64,000 bases of DNA, from the NCBI GenBank assembly GCA_903901975.1, contig CAIUTB010000096.1, positions 41,460-105,459 on the forward strand, written 5' to 3'. The notes under the pieces were generated by a model that made no database searches, was not told the DNA's origin, and saw only the letters and a list, made by a program, of their open reading frames with translations. The position numbers and the translations under genes were made by a program. Shown in pieces: positions 43,773 through 51,769 of this stretch (the first letter of the stretch is position 1; every line of letters starts with the position of its first letter). Source of the stretch: an uncultured Bacteroidales bacterium (GTDB lineage: Bacteria; Bacteroidota; Bacteroidia; Bacteroidales; Paludibacteraceae).

Positions 43773-45032
43773 ATGTTTGAACTTTTCAAAAACATAGATA
43801 GTAAGAATTATAAACCCAACTATGGTGGCTTAGAAATATTTAAGTTCATTGGACCCGGTCTTTTGGTTACCGTTGGCTTTATCGATCCGGGAAACTGGGC
43901 TTCAAATCTGGCTGCAGGGGCTGAATATGGTTACTCACTTTTGTGGATGGTGACTTTGTCTACCATTATGCTTATTGTGTTACAGCACAACGTAGCGCAT
44001 CTTGGAATTGCCAGTGGTCTGTGTCTTTCAGAAGCTACCACTCTTCATCTCAAACCCCGTTTCTCGAAGTTTCTACTTACTTCAGCCATGTTGGCATCCA
44101 TTTCTACCTCGCTAGCCGAAATTTTGGGAGGTGCTATTGCATTGGAAATGCTTTTTCATATCCCCATTCGGGCTGGTGCACTGCTTGTCACTATTTTTGT
44201 AATGATTATGCTGTACACTAACTCCTACAAAATTATGGAGAAATGGATTATAGCTTTTGTTTCAGTTATTGGACTTTCGTTTTTGTATGAGCTTTCGCTG
44301 GTAAATATTGACTGGAACAGTGCTATGACCGGTTGGGTAAGCCCTTCGTTTCCAAAAGGTTCTATGTTGATAATTATGAGTGTGTTAGGCGCAGTTGTTA
44401 TGCCACACAACCTATTTCTTCATTCCGAAATCATTCAGAGTCGTCAATGGAATTTGCAGGATGAAGTAGTGATTAAGAAACAGTTACGTTACGAATTTTT
44501 AGATACTCTCGTGTCTATGCTGATTGGTTGGGCAATAAACAGTGCCATGATTTTACTGGCTGCTGCCACTTTTTTCAAAACAAAAACAGCAGTTAATGAA
44601 CTGCAACAGGCAAATCATTTGCTCACTCCGCTCCTGGGAAGCAATGCGGCTATTGTATTTGCGGTAGCGTTGTTGTTTTCGGGCATTGCGTCAACCACCA
44701 CTTCAGGCATGGCTGCCGGAAGTATTTTTGCCGGAATGTATAATGAACCTTACGATATCAAGGATAATCACTCCCGAATGGGGGTGGCTATATCGTTATT
44801 GGTTGGATATGCTATAATTTTGCTGATAACCAATCCATTTCAGGGACTGATCATATCTCAGATGATATTGAGTCTGCAGTTGCCATTTACTATTTTTCTA
44901 CAGGTGTATCTAACCTCCTCCGAAAAAATAATGGGAAAATACAAAAATACCTTATTCTCAAAAATTTTACTTTATTCGATGGGAATTCTTGTCTCCATTT
45001 TGAATATCGCACTACTTGTGAGTTTGTTTTAG
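43773..45032 (+). CDS. Nramp family divalent metal transporter
   Basis: A 419-residue proton-coupled metal importer with about eleven membrane segments. The metal-site motifs are intact: DPGN at residues 38-41 in segment 1 and MPHN in segment 6 (AVVMPHNLFLHS). Mn2+ or Fe2+ are the usual substrates; which one is used here cannot be told. It is somewhat divergent from classical MntH (for example SSTTTSGMAAGS-like segment, here STTTSGMAAGS). It follows the epimerase gene closely and its last four bases overlap the end of the convergent arr gene. Confidence 0.9.
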   Translation: MFELFKNIDSKNYKPNYGGLEIFKFIGPGLLVTVGFIDPGNWASNLAAGAEYGYSLLWMVTLSTIMLIVLQHNVAHLGIASGLCLSEATTLHLKPRFSKFLLTSAMLASISTSLAEILGGAIALEMLFHIPIRAGALLVTIFVMIMLYTNSYKIMEKWIIAFVSVIGLSFLYELSLVNIDWNSAMTGWVSPSFPKGSMLIIMSVLGAVVMPHNLFLHSEIIQSRQWNLQDEVVIKKQLRYEFLDTLVSMLIGWAINSAMILLAAATFFKTKTAVNELQQANHLLTPLLGSNAAIVFAVALLFSGIASTTTSGMAAGSIFAGMYNEPYDIKDNHSRMGVAISLLVGYAIILLITNPFQGLIISQMILSLQLPFTIFLQVYLTSSEKIMGKYKNTLFSKILLYSMGILVSILNIALLVSLF

Positions 45033-45445
45033 TCCTCTATTGCCTCAATACCAAGTTGTTTCATTTCCTCAATACGGTCTTTCATAGTTTTGAGTATTTC
45101 GGGAGCGTGTCCCTGCCAATTGCTAACTTCCCCCATGACCCGAAGCGGATAAAGGGTACGGTATGACTTAGTTGGATTGCCCGGGAACTTCTTGTCTGTC
45201 AAATTGGGATCATCTTCAAAAGCACCTATTGGCTCAACCAAATAGATTCTGCCGGGTTCTTCACCCAAAGCAAGCTCTGCTCCCCATACAGCAGCATCGA
45301 GCGTGGCAGAAAAATACACATAGGCTGCTTCTTTCCGTTTACCATAGTTTGAATTAAAGCCCGCTTTAATCAAATCACCCGGATGAAGATTAGCTTTTGT
45401 ACCATGAAAGAACGACTGCAAACTAATTTCATTGTTTGTCTCCAT
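45029..45445 (-). CDS. arr: Rifampin ADP-ribosyltransferase (Arr family)
   Basis: A 138-residue enzyme that transfers ADP-ribose from NAD+ to rifamycins and so inactivates them; chromosomal homologues may have other natural substrates. The match is strong: FFHGTKANLHPGD (His14 in the HGTK motif), YVYFSATLDAAVWGAELA, GRIYLVEPIGAFEDDPN and the block TDKKFPGNPTKSYRT. Length equals that of Arr enzymes. It runs convergent to the Nramp gene with a 4-base overlap and has no resistance genes or mobile elements beside it, so it looks like a resident gene rather than part of a cassette. Confidence 0.92.
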   Translation of the reverse strand: METNNEISLQSFFHGTKANLHPGDLIKAGFNSNYGKRKEAAYVYFSATLDAAVWGAELALGEEPGRIYLVEPIGAFEDDPNLTDKKFPGNPTKSYRTLYPLRVMGEVSNWQGHAPEILKTMKDRIEEMKQLGIEAIED

Positions 45446-45644
45446 CGAATTATCGTTAGTAATATTATTGTTCTAAGTTAGTTTGCTATTTGTGAATGCT
45501 ATTTTGTGTTTGCCAGCCAATTCAATCAAACGACTCGTGTATAAACAAAACTTATCCAAAGTTAAAAACTTAGGATAAGTTGAAAATCAACTAAAATTAA
45601 AGTTTAGCTGTGTTATATAAAGAGAAAACCAAGTTTTGAGAACT

Positions 45645-46217
45645 TTATTGAGCAGGACTTAATTCGGCAGTAGCAATAAGCGTAACTTCGTCACCAACCA
45701 TAGCTGCAGGAAACTTAATACCGATACCATAATCGGATCTTTTCAGAAGTCCATTAATCGTAAACACGGCTATATCCTTTTTACTCATTGGGTTTTGAAC
45801 TTTTCCTTCGAAAACAAGGTCAAGTTCAACTGCTTTTGTAATTCCGTGCATAGTGAGGTTCCCAAGCAATTTATACAAATTTCCTTTGCCTTTTTTTACT
45901 AAAGTACTTTTAAAATTTAGTGTTGGAAATTCTTTTACATCAAAAAAATCAGCACTTTTTAAATGTGTGTCACGTTGTTCCTGATCGGTATTGATACTTG
46001 CTATTTGTGCACTAACTTCAATTTTAGCATCGCTGTAATCTGCTTTTGTTGTAACTGCTTTAATTTCAAACTGTTTGAAATTACCTGAAACTGTTGAAAT
46101 CATCAAATGCTTAATCGTAAATCCCAAATGGGAATGTGCAGGGTCAGTAACCCATGTTTGTGCCAAGGCAGATAATGTAAGTAAGATAAGTGCCAGTGAA
46201 AGACTAATTTTTTTCAT
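45645..46217 (-). CDS. YceI family periplasmic lipid-binding protein
   Basis: A 190-residue exported protein (signal KKISLSLALILLTLSALAQ) of the YceI family, a lipocalin-like barrel that binds polyisoprenoids. Signatures include WVTDPAHSHLGFTIKHLM, the strand GNFKQFEIKAV, HLKSADFFDVKEFPTLNFKS and LTMHGITKAVELDL, with KFPAAMVGDEVTLIATAEL at the end. Its precise role is unknown; members are often tied to isoprenoid quinone or acid stress. It stands alone on the minus strand, with about 200 bases of featureless sequence separating it from arr. Confidence 0.93.
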   Translation of the reverse strand: MKKISLSLALILLTLSALAQTWVTDPAHSHLGFTIKHLMISTVSGNFKQFEIKAVTTKADYSDAKIEVSAQIASINTDQEQRDTHLKSADFFDVKEFPTLNFKSTLVKKGKGNLYKLLGNLTMHGITKAVELDLVFEGKVQNPMSKKDIAVFTINGLLKRSDYGIGIKFPAAMVGDEVTLIATAELSPAQ

Positions 46218-46349
46218 AGCTCTGAATTTTAATGTGAATGATTTGATTAATTATTTTACTAAATACAACGGCTAAAGTGTTTTATTGTTCAAATTCGAAT
46301 GTCTACTTATTATTAAACCAGTAAAATTGTATGCTAAAGCATTGATGTA

Positions 46350-46381
46350 AAAAATAAGGATGAAAACTCATCCTTATTTTT
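46350..46381 (-). terminator. Terminator of the TonB receptor gene
   Basis: AAAAATAAGGATGA pairs perfectly with TCATCCTTATTTTT around AAAC, immediately beyond the stop of the receptor gene on the minus strand. Confidence 0.9.
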
Positions 46382-46404
46382 CATCAGTTAATTCATTTAT
46401 TTTA

Positions 46405-48840
46405 TTATAGAGCATTATCATATTTCATACTGTCCTTCTGTTTTTTGTCAGAACTTCCGAAATTATACGTAAATCCGAGATAAACAGTTTGCGAACTGCG
46501 TCGGCGTATTTCAGTACGGATTAATTGAGGGCTGCTGATTTCATATTGACTTCGCATACTGTTGAATATATCCGAAACAGTGAGTATTATTGCTGCTTTC
46601 TTTTTGAACAAATCTTGTTTCAGTCCACTGTTTAAAACAAACGAAGGCAAGCGTTTACCTTGTGGTGTGAGTGTTTCGGCAGTGTAATTCGAAGTGAATT
46701 GCCAGATAGTTGACTTAGTCAGATTCAGACTTACATTGGCATTTGCCGACCAGGCTAGAATTGATTTTGGAGAACTGAAACCAAGCAGGGTGGCATCAAT
46801 CGTATTGTAAAAAGCATTGCCAGCCAGGTTGAAAGTCATAAATTTTCCAATACCCGAAGCCAGAATTAGTTCCAAACCTGCCGACTGACTGCGATCGAGA
46901 TTTTGAAGGGTGGTTTTGAAAAAATTGTTTCCTAAATCTTGAATTCTACTTGTAATCAGATTAAAGGAATTGCGATAATAAATAGTTGACAAAAAAGTAG
47001 TTATATCTTTTTTGAATTGATAACCAAGTTCAAATGAATGGGTATCCTCAGGCATTAAATAAGGATTTCCGGCCCGGACATTATGTAAATCCTGAAATTC
47101 GGGAAAAGGATTTAATTCTTCGTCTTCAGGTCGGCGAATGCGATGGCTGTAATTCAATTGCAATTCATGAATTTCTGACAATTTGTAGGATAAATGGACA
47201 GTGGGATAAATTCGGGTATAGGGAATCACAATGGTCGAATCTAATGTCACCAGATTAGCCTCAGTATAAGTTTGCTCTCCTCGAATTCCAACTAAAAAGC
47301 CAAAATTCCCAATTTCCTGTTCATAAGTAGCATACAATACATGAGTGGTTTCGGTACGAGTGAAATGATTAGTTCGCCCAATATCGTTGTTCCAGGAATC
47401 ACTTGTTCCGGTAATGAGTGTGTCACGCGTTAGATTCAAGTCGTTGTTTACATTTTGAAAAATATATCCGGCTTCAAATTTCTGTTTTTCAGATATCGGT
47501 AGTGCATATTCTACTGAGAATTCTGTATCAGTACAATAATGCTTATATAACATATTGTCTTTCGAGATATAAACTGATGGAATCTGATAGCTATTGGTGT
47601 AATGATTATCTTCCGTTTCATTAGTTATGGAATGATTCAACTCAATGTTTAATTCGTGTCCTTCTTTATTGAATTTATGCTGGTAAAATCCCTTCAATTC
47701 AATATCTGTTTCCAGTTCAGGTAAAATTCGGTTTCGGTTATATAATAAGTTTGTGATATGCCAATTATCCTGATATTGATTAATGGATGAATCGTTTTGT
47801 ATTTGTGACCTGGCATTATAACTTAGCGATGCGCCAAATTTATTTTTGTCATTCAATTTATAATCGATTCCGACGTTTCCAATAAAAGAAAATGGTCTTG
47901 ACGAACCCAGTGTGTAATTTTTTGCGTAACTTGAATTAGCAAGTGAATCAATGGATTGTGTTGAAATATCGTTAATACGAATGCGACTATCCTGTCGTAA
48001 ACCCAGGCTGCCAAAGAGATTCAATTTCCCGGGATTATAATTCAGCATTCCGTTTACATTCCAGCGTTCATGATTGCCAACATTGGCTATAACGCTCCCA
48101 TTCAGCCCTAATGCCCTGTTCTTTCTCATCACAATATTAATAATACCGGAAGTTCCATCGGGTTTATATTTAGCTGATGGATTGGTAATTATCTCAATCT
48201 TCTCTACATTATTAGCCGATAATTGCTGAAGTGTGGCCGCCGGATTAATTTTCATCATGGTCGATTGTTTTCCATCAATCAGAATGGTAACATTACTAGA
48301 ACCACGCAAACTAACCACGCCGTCCATATCGACCTGAACAGAAGGAATGTTTTGCATTAAATCACTTACGGAGCCTGATTTGCTCATTAAATCCTGACCA
48401 ACATTAAACGTTTTTCGATCAATGGAATTGACAAAAGTAGAACGTTGCCCCACTACTTCAACCTGTGCCAGCGTTCTACTGATCTCAGAAATATACAGTT
48501 TACCCAAATCTATTTTGAAATGTTTTGGATTTATTTTTATTTTAATGGAATCGGTTTTATCATACCCTATAAAACTGTAACTCAACTTGTATTCTCCCGA
48601 TTGCATGCCTTTAAAAACAAACAAGCCGTTTTTGTCGGTTATGCTCTGATTGATAATACTGTCTTTTTTATTTTTTACTACTACGGTGGCAAATTCAAGC
48701 GGATTCCCCGTTGATTTTTCAACAATACAACCTTTGATACTTGCCGGTTCGAGCATTTCAGCAAATAGTCCTGAAATACTAAAAATTACAAATAGTATGA
48801 GAATGAACACTTTGTTTTGAGAAAATAGATAATACTTCAT
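46405..48840 (-). CDS. TonB-dependent outer-membrane receptor with carboxypeptidase-regulatory domain
   Basis: An 811-residue outer-membrane protein. A signal segment (KVFILILFVIFSISGLFA) is followed by a carboxypeptidase-regulatory-like domain (residues about 33-115, GCIVEKSTGNPLEFATVVVKN), a plug domain (LMQNIPSVQVDMDGVVSLRGSSNVTILIDGK and IEIITNPSAKYKPDGTSGIINIVM) and a barrel of the OMP_b-brl_3 type. There is no SusD partner, so this is not a typical glycan uptake pair. Iron or peptide-related ligands are possible. The next gene on the same strand upstream is the YncE-like propeller, about 180 bases away. Confidence 0.9.
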   Translation of the reverse strand: MKYYLFSQNKVFILILFVIFSISGLFAEMLEPASIKGCIVEKSTGNPLEFATVVVKNKKDSIINQSITDKNGLFVFKGMQSGEYKLSYSFIGYDKTDSIKIKINPKHFKIDLGKLYISEISRTLAQVEVVGQRSTFVNSIDRKTFNVGQDLMSKSGSVSDLMQNIPSVQVDMDGVVSLRGSSNVTILIDGKQSTMMKINPAATLQQLSANNVEKIEIITNPSAKYKPDGTSGIINIVMRKNRALGLNGSVIANVGNHERWNVNGMLNYNPGKLNLFGSLGLRQDSRIRINDISTQSIDSLANSSYAKNYTLGSSRPFSFIGNVGIDYKLNDKNKFGASLSYNARSQIQNDSSINQYQDNWHITNLLYNRNRILPELETDIELKGFYQHKFNKEGHELNIELNHSITNETEDNHYTNSYQIPSVYISKDNMLYKHYCTDTEFSVEYALPISEKQKFEAGYIFQNVNNDLNLTRDTLITGTSDSWNNDIGRTNHFTRTETTHVLYATYEQEIGNFGFLVGIRGEQTYTEANLVTLDSTIVIPYTRIYPTVHLSYKLSEIHELQLNYSHRIRRPEDEELNPFPEFQDLHNVRAGNPYLMPEDTHSFELGYQFKKDITTFLSTIYYRNSFNLITSRIQDLGNNFFKTTLQNLDRSQSAGLELILASGIGKFMTFNLAGNAFYNTIDATLLGFSSPKSILAWSANANVSLNLTKSTIWQFTSNYTAETLTPQGKRLPSFVLNSGLKQDLFKKKAAIILTVSDIFNSMRSQYEISSPQLIRTEIRRRSSQTVYLGFTYNFGSSDKKQKDSMKYDNAL

Positions 48841-48863
48841 TGATATATTAATTAATATTTTTG

Positions 48864-48871
48864 CAAAGGTA
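48864..48871 (-). promoter_or_regulatory. -7 box of the TonB receptor gene
   Basis: The minus strand reads TACCTTTG, matching TAnnTTTG, 23 bases before the start codon. Confidence 0.5.
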
Positions 48872-48957
48872 GGACAACTATAGGTTTTGAAATGTAATTT
48901 TCATACGCATTTTTGGAATTTTAATCCAAACTTAATATTAAATACAAACAGCAAGAA

Positions 48958-48987
48958 TCAGAAATCCAGTATGTGCTGAATTTCTGA
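48958..48987 (-). terminator. Hairpin after the YncE-like gene
   Basis: TCAGAAAT and CAG pair with CTG and ATTTCTGA with one mismatch around TATGTG, 30 bases after the stop on the minus strand. Confidence 0.6.
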
Positions 48988-49018
48988 CTCAATGAGAACT
49001 ATTTAATGCTGAATCTGG

Positions 49019-50044
49019 TTATTTTGCTTCTACATCCAAAATGACAAACGAGCCCGGTTTAATGCTAGCTCTTGGTTTTGGGTTTTCAGCAGTTGCTGCC
49101 GGTTTTGGATTAAACTCAGCTGCCGGTAAATACAAATGATGTGTTTTAGTATTTACAGCTATGGTTCTGGCACTGGATTGTGTTTTTACGGTTTCAAGCA
49201 CTTCAAATTTATCTTTCGTAAGTTCTTTTACAACAGTAATAGTTCCTTCGCCATTAGCACTGAATGCCATTTTGAGAAATGGATCAAAAGCTACGCCATC
49301 GCAACTACCACCAATGGGTAATTGAGTGATTACTTTAGCTTTCAAAGCATCGGAGATAATCATTAATTTATTGGAACAAACAGAGAAGAGACGCTGTGTT
49401 TCAATATCGAATGCTAATCCGCTTGGTTCTTCACCGGGAGCAATCGACCATTGATTGATCACTTTAAGTTCTTTGCTGTCTATTACCTGAATTTCGTTTT
49501 TATCTTCGATATTCACATAAATTTTACCTTTCAAATCAGCTTGTGGAAATTCAGGTTTACCGCTTAACTTGATAGTTCCTCTGATTTCATTGGTTTTGGC
49601 ATCGATTACCGTGGCATCCGATGTTTTTCCATTAAAGGTAAAAACCAGTTTTGAGAACGAATCATACATAATTGCGTCCGGGTTTTGTCCACTTATTTTA
49701 ATAGTTTCCAGTGTTTTAAATGTAGTCAGGTCAAAAACAGTAACAGTAGAAGTTCTTCCGTTACTTATAAATCCTTTGTTGAATTCACGGGCTATGGCAA
49801 CACCATGTCCTCCACTCAACTCGTTGATAGTGCCTGTTAGTTTAGCGGTACATAAATCAACAATCTGAACGATATCTCCGTGCGATTCGTAAGCCGTATT
49901 GGTTTCCGAATCAACGCTAATATAATCCCAGCGGCCGTCTCCCGGAAGCGATATGCGATTAACTACTTTGCAAACTGATTTTTGTGCAAAACCTAGTTGT
50001 GAGAATCCTATTAAAAGGATAGTAAAGAAAATTATCTTTTTCAT
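49019..50044 (-). CDS. YncE-like beta-propeller protein
   Basis: A 341-residue exported beta-propeller of the YncE/YVTN repeat family (signal KKIIFFTILLIGFSQLGFAQ). The repeats show the typical pattern in GRWDYISVDSETNTAYESHG, ATVIDAKTNEIRGTIKLSGKPEF, IQVIDSKELKVINQWSIAPG and IAVNTKTHHLYLPAAEF. The ATG at 50044 is chosen because it gives a clean signal peptide; an upstream in-frame ATG at 50098 would add eighteen charged residues. Its ligand is unknown; homologues bind DNA or metal-linked partners. The gene is the first of the minus-strand pair with the TonB receptor. Confidence 0.88.
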   Translation of the reverse strand: MKKIIFFTILLIGFSQLGFAQKSVCKVVNRISLPGDGRWDYISVDSETNTAYESHGDIVQIVDLCTAKLTGTINELSGGHGVAIAREFNKGFISNGRTSTVTVFDLTTFKTLETIKISGQNPDAIMYDSFSKLVFTFNGKTSDATVIDAKTNEIRGTIKLSGKPEFPQADLKGKIYVNIEDKNEIQVIDSKELKVINQWSIAPGEEPSGLAFDIETQRLFSVCSNKLMIISDALKAKVITQLPIGGSCDGVAFDPFLKMAFSANGEGTITVVKELTKDKFEVLETVKTQSSARTIAVNTKTHHLYLPAAEFNPKPAATAENPKPRASIKPGSFVILDVEAK

Positions 50045-50269
50045 TTTAAACTTTATTGATATTAAATATTTGTCGTCAATATTTCGTATTTTGTTCAAGT
50101 TATAATACTTAGGATTAAAAAATATCCTTTTTGTCTGAGAACCTAATACCTATTTTAGTCGCAAAAATAGCTAATATCTATTCATTTAATATCGAAAAAT
50201 GCTATAATTTTAAAATAATTAAATTAATAAGATTTTTTAATTGGTCGACTAGTATGATTTTTCAGGCTT

Positions 50270-50300
50270 TTCACTGAAGAAAAGTAACAATTCACTGAAA
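50270..50300. promoter_or_regulatory. Twin TTCACTGAA sites
   Basis: TTCACTGAA at 50270-50278 and 50292-50300, 22 bases apart. Each half is itself partly palindromic (TTCA/TGAA). They lie about 30-60 bases upstream of the -7 box and may be operators of the cluster. Confidence 0.4.
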
Positions 50301-50328
50301 CAATTTTATTTATTTTTAGACCAACTCT

Positions 50329-50336
50329 ATATTTGA
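50329..50336 (+). promoter_or_regulatory. -7 box of the PqqD-like cluster
   Basis: TATATTTG matches TAnnTTTG. The -33 position is T-rich rather than TTTG. The start codon of the first gene is 64 bases downstream. Confidence 0.5.
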
Positions 50337-50399
50337 ACATTCTAAGCAACAAAAATGTTAAATACACTGGAAATCAAAAATAACTAAAATACGTAAACC

Positions 50400-50639
50400 A
50401 TGAAATTGAAAAAAAACATAGCAACGAGCGAAGAAGGATTTATTTTTAATCCGGGAACCGGTGATTCCTTTTCGGCCAATCCAATTGGAACAGATATACT
50501 GTCACTCCTCAAAGAAGAAAAATCTCTAAAAAGCATTGTTGATACTATATGTGCAAAATACGATGTAGATCAAAGTCAGTTTGAGAAAGATCTGGATGAT
50601 TTTGAATCGCAACTGAAAGATAACGGAATTTTGGAGTAA
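50400..50639 (+). CDS. PqqD-like small protein (RRE-type fold)
   Basis: A 79-residue protein of the PqqD family, the winged-helix fold that in many peptide-modifying systems binds a leader peptide (RiPP recognition element). Features are the N-terminal strand pair (EEGFIFNPGTGDSFSANPIGT) and the helices DILSLLKEEKSLKSIVDTICAKYDV and QFEKDLDDFESQLKDNGIL. It ends in glutamate. No precursor peptide is obvious nearby. The following ATP-grasp gene starts 20 bases later, so the two are co-translated. The PqqD-plus-ATP-grasp pairing recalls HprK-linked systems, but no HprK-like kinase is in this window. Confidence 0.85.
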   Translation: MKLKKNIATSEEGFIFNPGTGDSFSANPIGTDILSLLKEEKSLKSIVDTICAKYDVDQSQFEKDLDDFESQLKDNGILE

Positions 50640-50659
50640 TGATTTATAGTTAATGAAAA

Positions 50660-51727
50660 ATGAATAATAAAATAAATCATATTGAAAATCGAAAGATAGT
50701 TATTGCAGTAACTGCACTGAATGCTATTGATAGTCCGGGACCAGGAGTTGCAGTAATAAGGGCAATTCGGGAATGTACTGATTTTGATGTACGTATTATC
50801 GGCCTTTCGTATGAAGCACTTGAACCGGGTTTATATATGCACGATTTGGTGGATAAAACTTATCAAATCCCCTACCCTTCGGCTGGCACCGACAGTTTAT
50901 TAGGTAGACTCATTGCTATTCATGAAGTTGAAAAGCTTGATTTGATTATACCAAATTTTGATGCTGAACTGTTTAATTTTATTAAATTAAGAGATAAACT
51001 GAAAGAAATGGGCATTCGCACTTTTTTGCCCGATTTAGACCAATTTGAAGCTCGTGACAAAATAAAACTATATGATTTCGGGAAAAAGCATGGATTAATG
51101 GTTCCGGCAGATAAAGTAGTTTACGAAGCTAAAGATTTGGCAAAAGTGGCTGAAAAACTGAATTATCCACTGGTTGTAAAAGGGAAATTCTATGATGCCA
51201 TTATTGCGAATACCCTTGAACAAGCACAGAAAGCTTTTTACAAAATACAGGCAAAATGGGGATTACCCATTATTGTTCAGGAATTTATCAATGGCACTGA
51301 GATTAATATTGCAGCACTTGGCGATGGTGAAGGAAATGCCATTAGTATAATTCCAATGCGTAAACTTTATATCACAGACAAAGGAAAAGCATGGGCTGGA
51401 ATTACGTTGGATGATAATTCTTATATTGAGCTGGCCAAAAAATTTATTAAAGTAACCAAATGGCGTGGTGGTTGCGAACTGGAAGTTATGCAAACTGCCG
51501 ATGGCAAACCCTATATCATGGAAGTGAATCCACGTTTTCCGGCATGGATTTATCTCACCGCAGCGGCAGGACAAAATCAACCGGCTTCGTTAGTAAAAAT
51601 GGCTTTGGGTGAAAAATTAAAACCATATACAGAATATGCTGTTGGTAAAATATTTATTCGTTATGCCTGGGATTTGATAACGGATATCGCTGAATTCCAG
51701 AAAATATCAGGGACTGGAGAACTGTAA
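50660..51727 (+). CDS. ATP-grasp ligase
   Basis: A 355-residue ATP-grasp enzyme resembling the large-subunit-like carboxylate-amine ligases. An N-terminal Rossmann-like half (KIVIAVTALNAID) precedes the ATP-grasp core: the lysine-bearing strand PLVVKGKFYDA, the loop VQEFINGTEINIAALGDG, and the metal site with Glu288 and Asn290 in IMEVNPRFPAW. Such enzymes activate a carboxylate as acyl-phosphate and join it to an amine or thiol; the substrates here are unknown. It lies between the PqqD-like protein and the PLP decarboxylase (20 and 42 bases apart), making a three-gene core. Confidence 0.88.
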   Translation: MNNKINHIENRKIVIAVTALNAIDSPGPGVAVIRAIRECTDFDVRIIGLSYEALEPGLYMHDLVDKTYQIPYPSAGTDSLLGRLIAIHEVEKLDLIIPNFDAELFNFIKLRDKLKEMGIRTFLPDLDQFEARDKIKLYDFGKKHGLMVPADKVVYEAKDLAKVAEKLNYPLVVKGKFYDAIIANTLEQAQKAFYKIQAKWGLPIIVQEFINGTEINIAALGDGEGNAISIIPMRKLYITDKGKAWAGITLDDNSYIELAKKFIKVTKWRGGCELEVMQTADGKPYIMEVNPRFPAWIYLTAAAGQNQPASLVKMALGEKLKPYTEYAVGKIFIRYAWDLITDIAEFQKISGTGEL

Positions 51728-51769
51728 ATAGTTGAAAGTAAAAAAGTAATAACGTAAAAAAATAACATC

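Larger units (their letters stand above)
50045..50399. other. Intergenic region before the PqqD cluster
   Basis: 355 A+T-rich bases between divergent genes. No open frame of interest. It holds the twin TTCACTGAA sites and the TATATTTG box listed next. Confidence 0.55.

Noticed and set aside
45029..45445. arr as part of an integron cassette
   Set aside because: There is no attC-like site, integrase or other cassette gene nearby, and the gene overlaps a resident transporter gene tail to tail.
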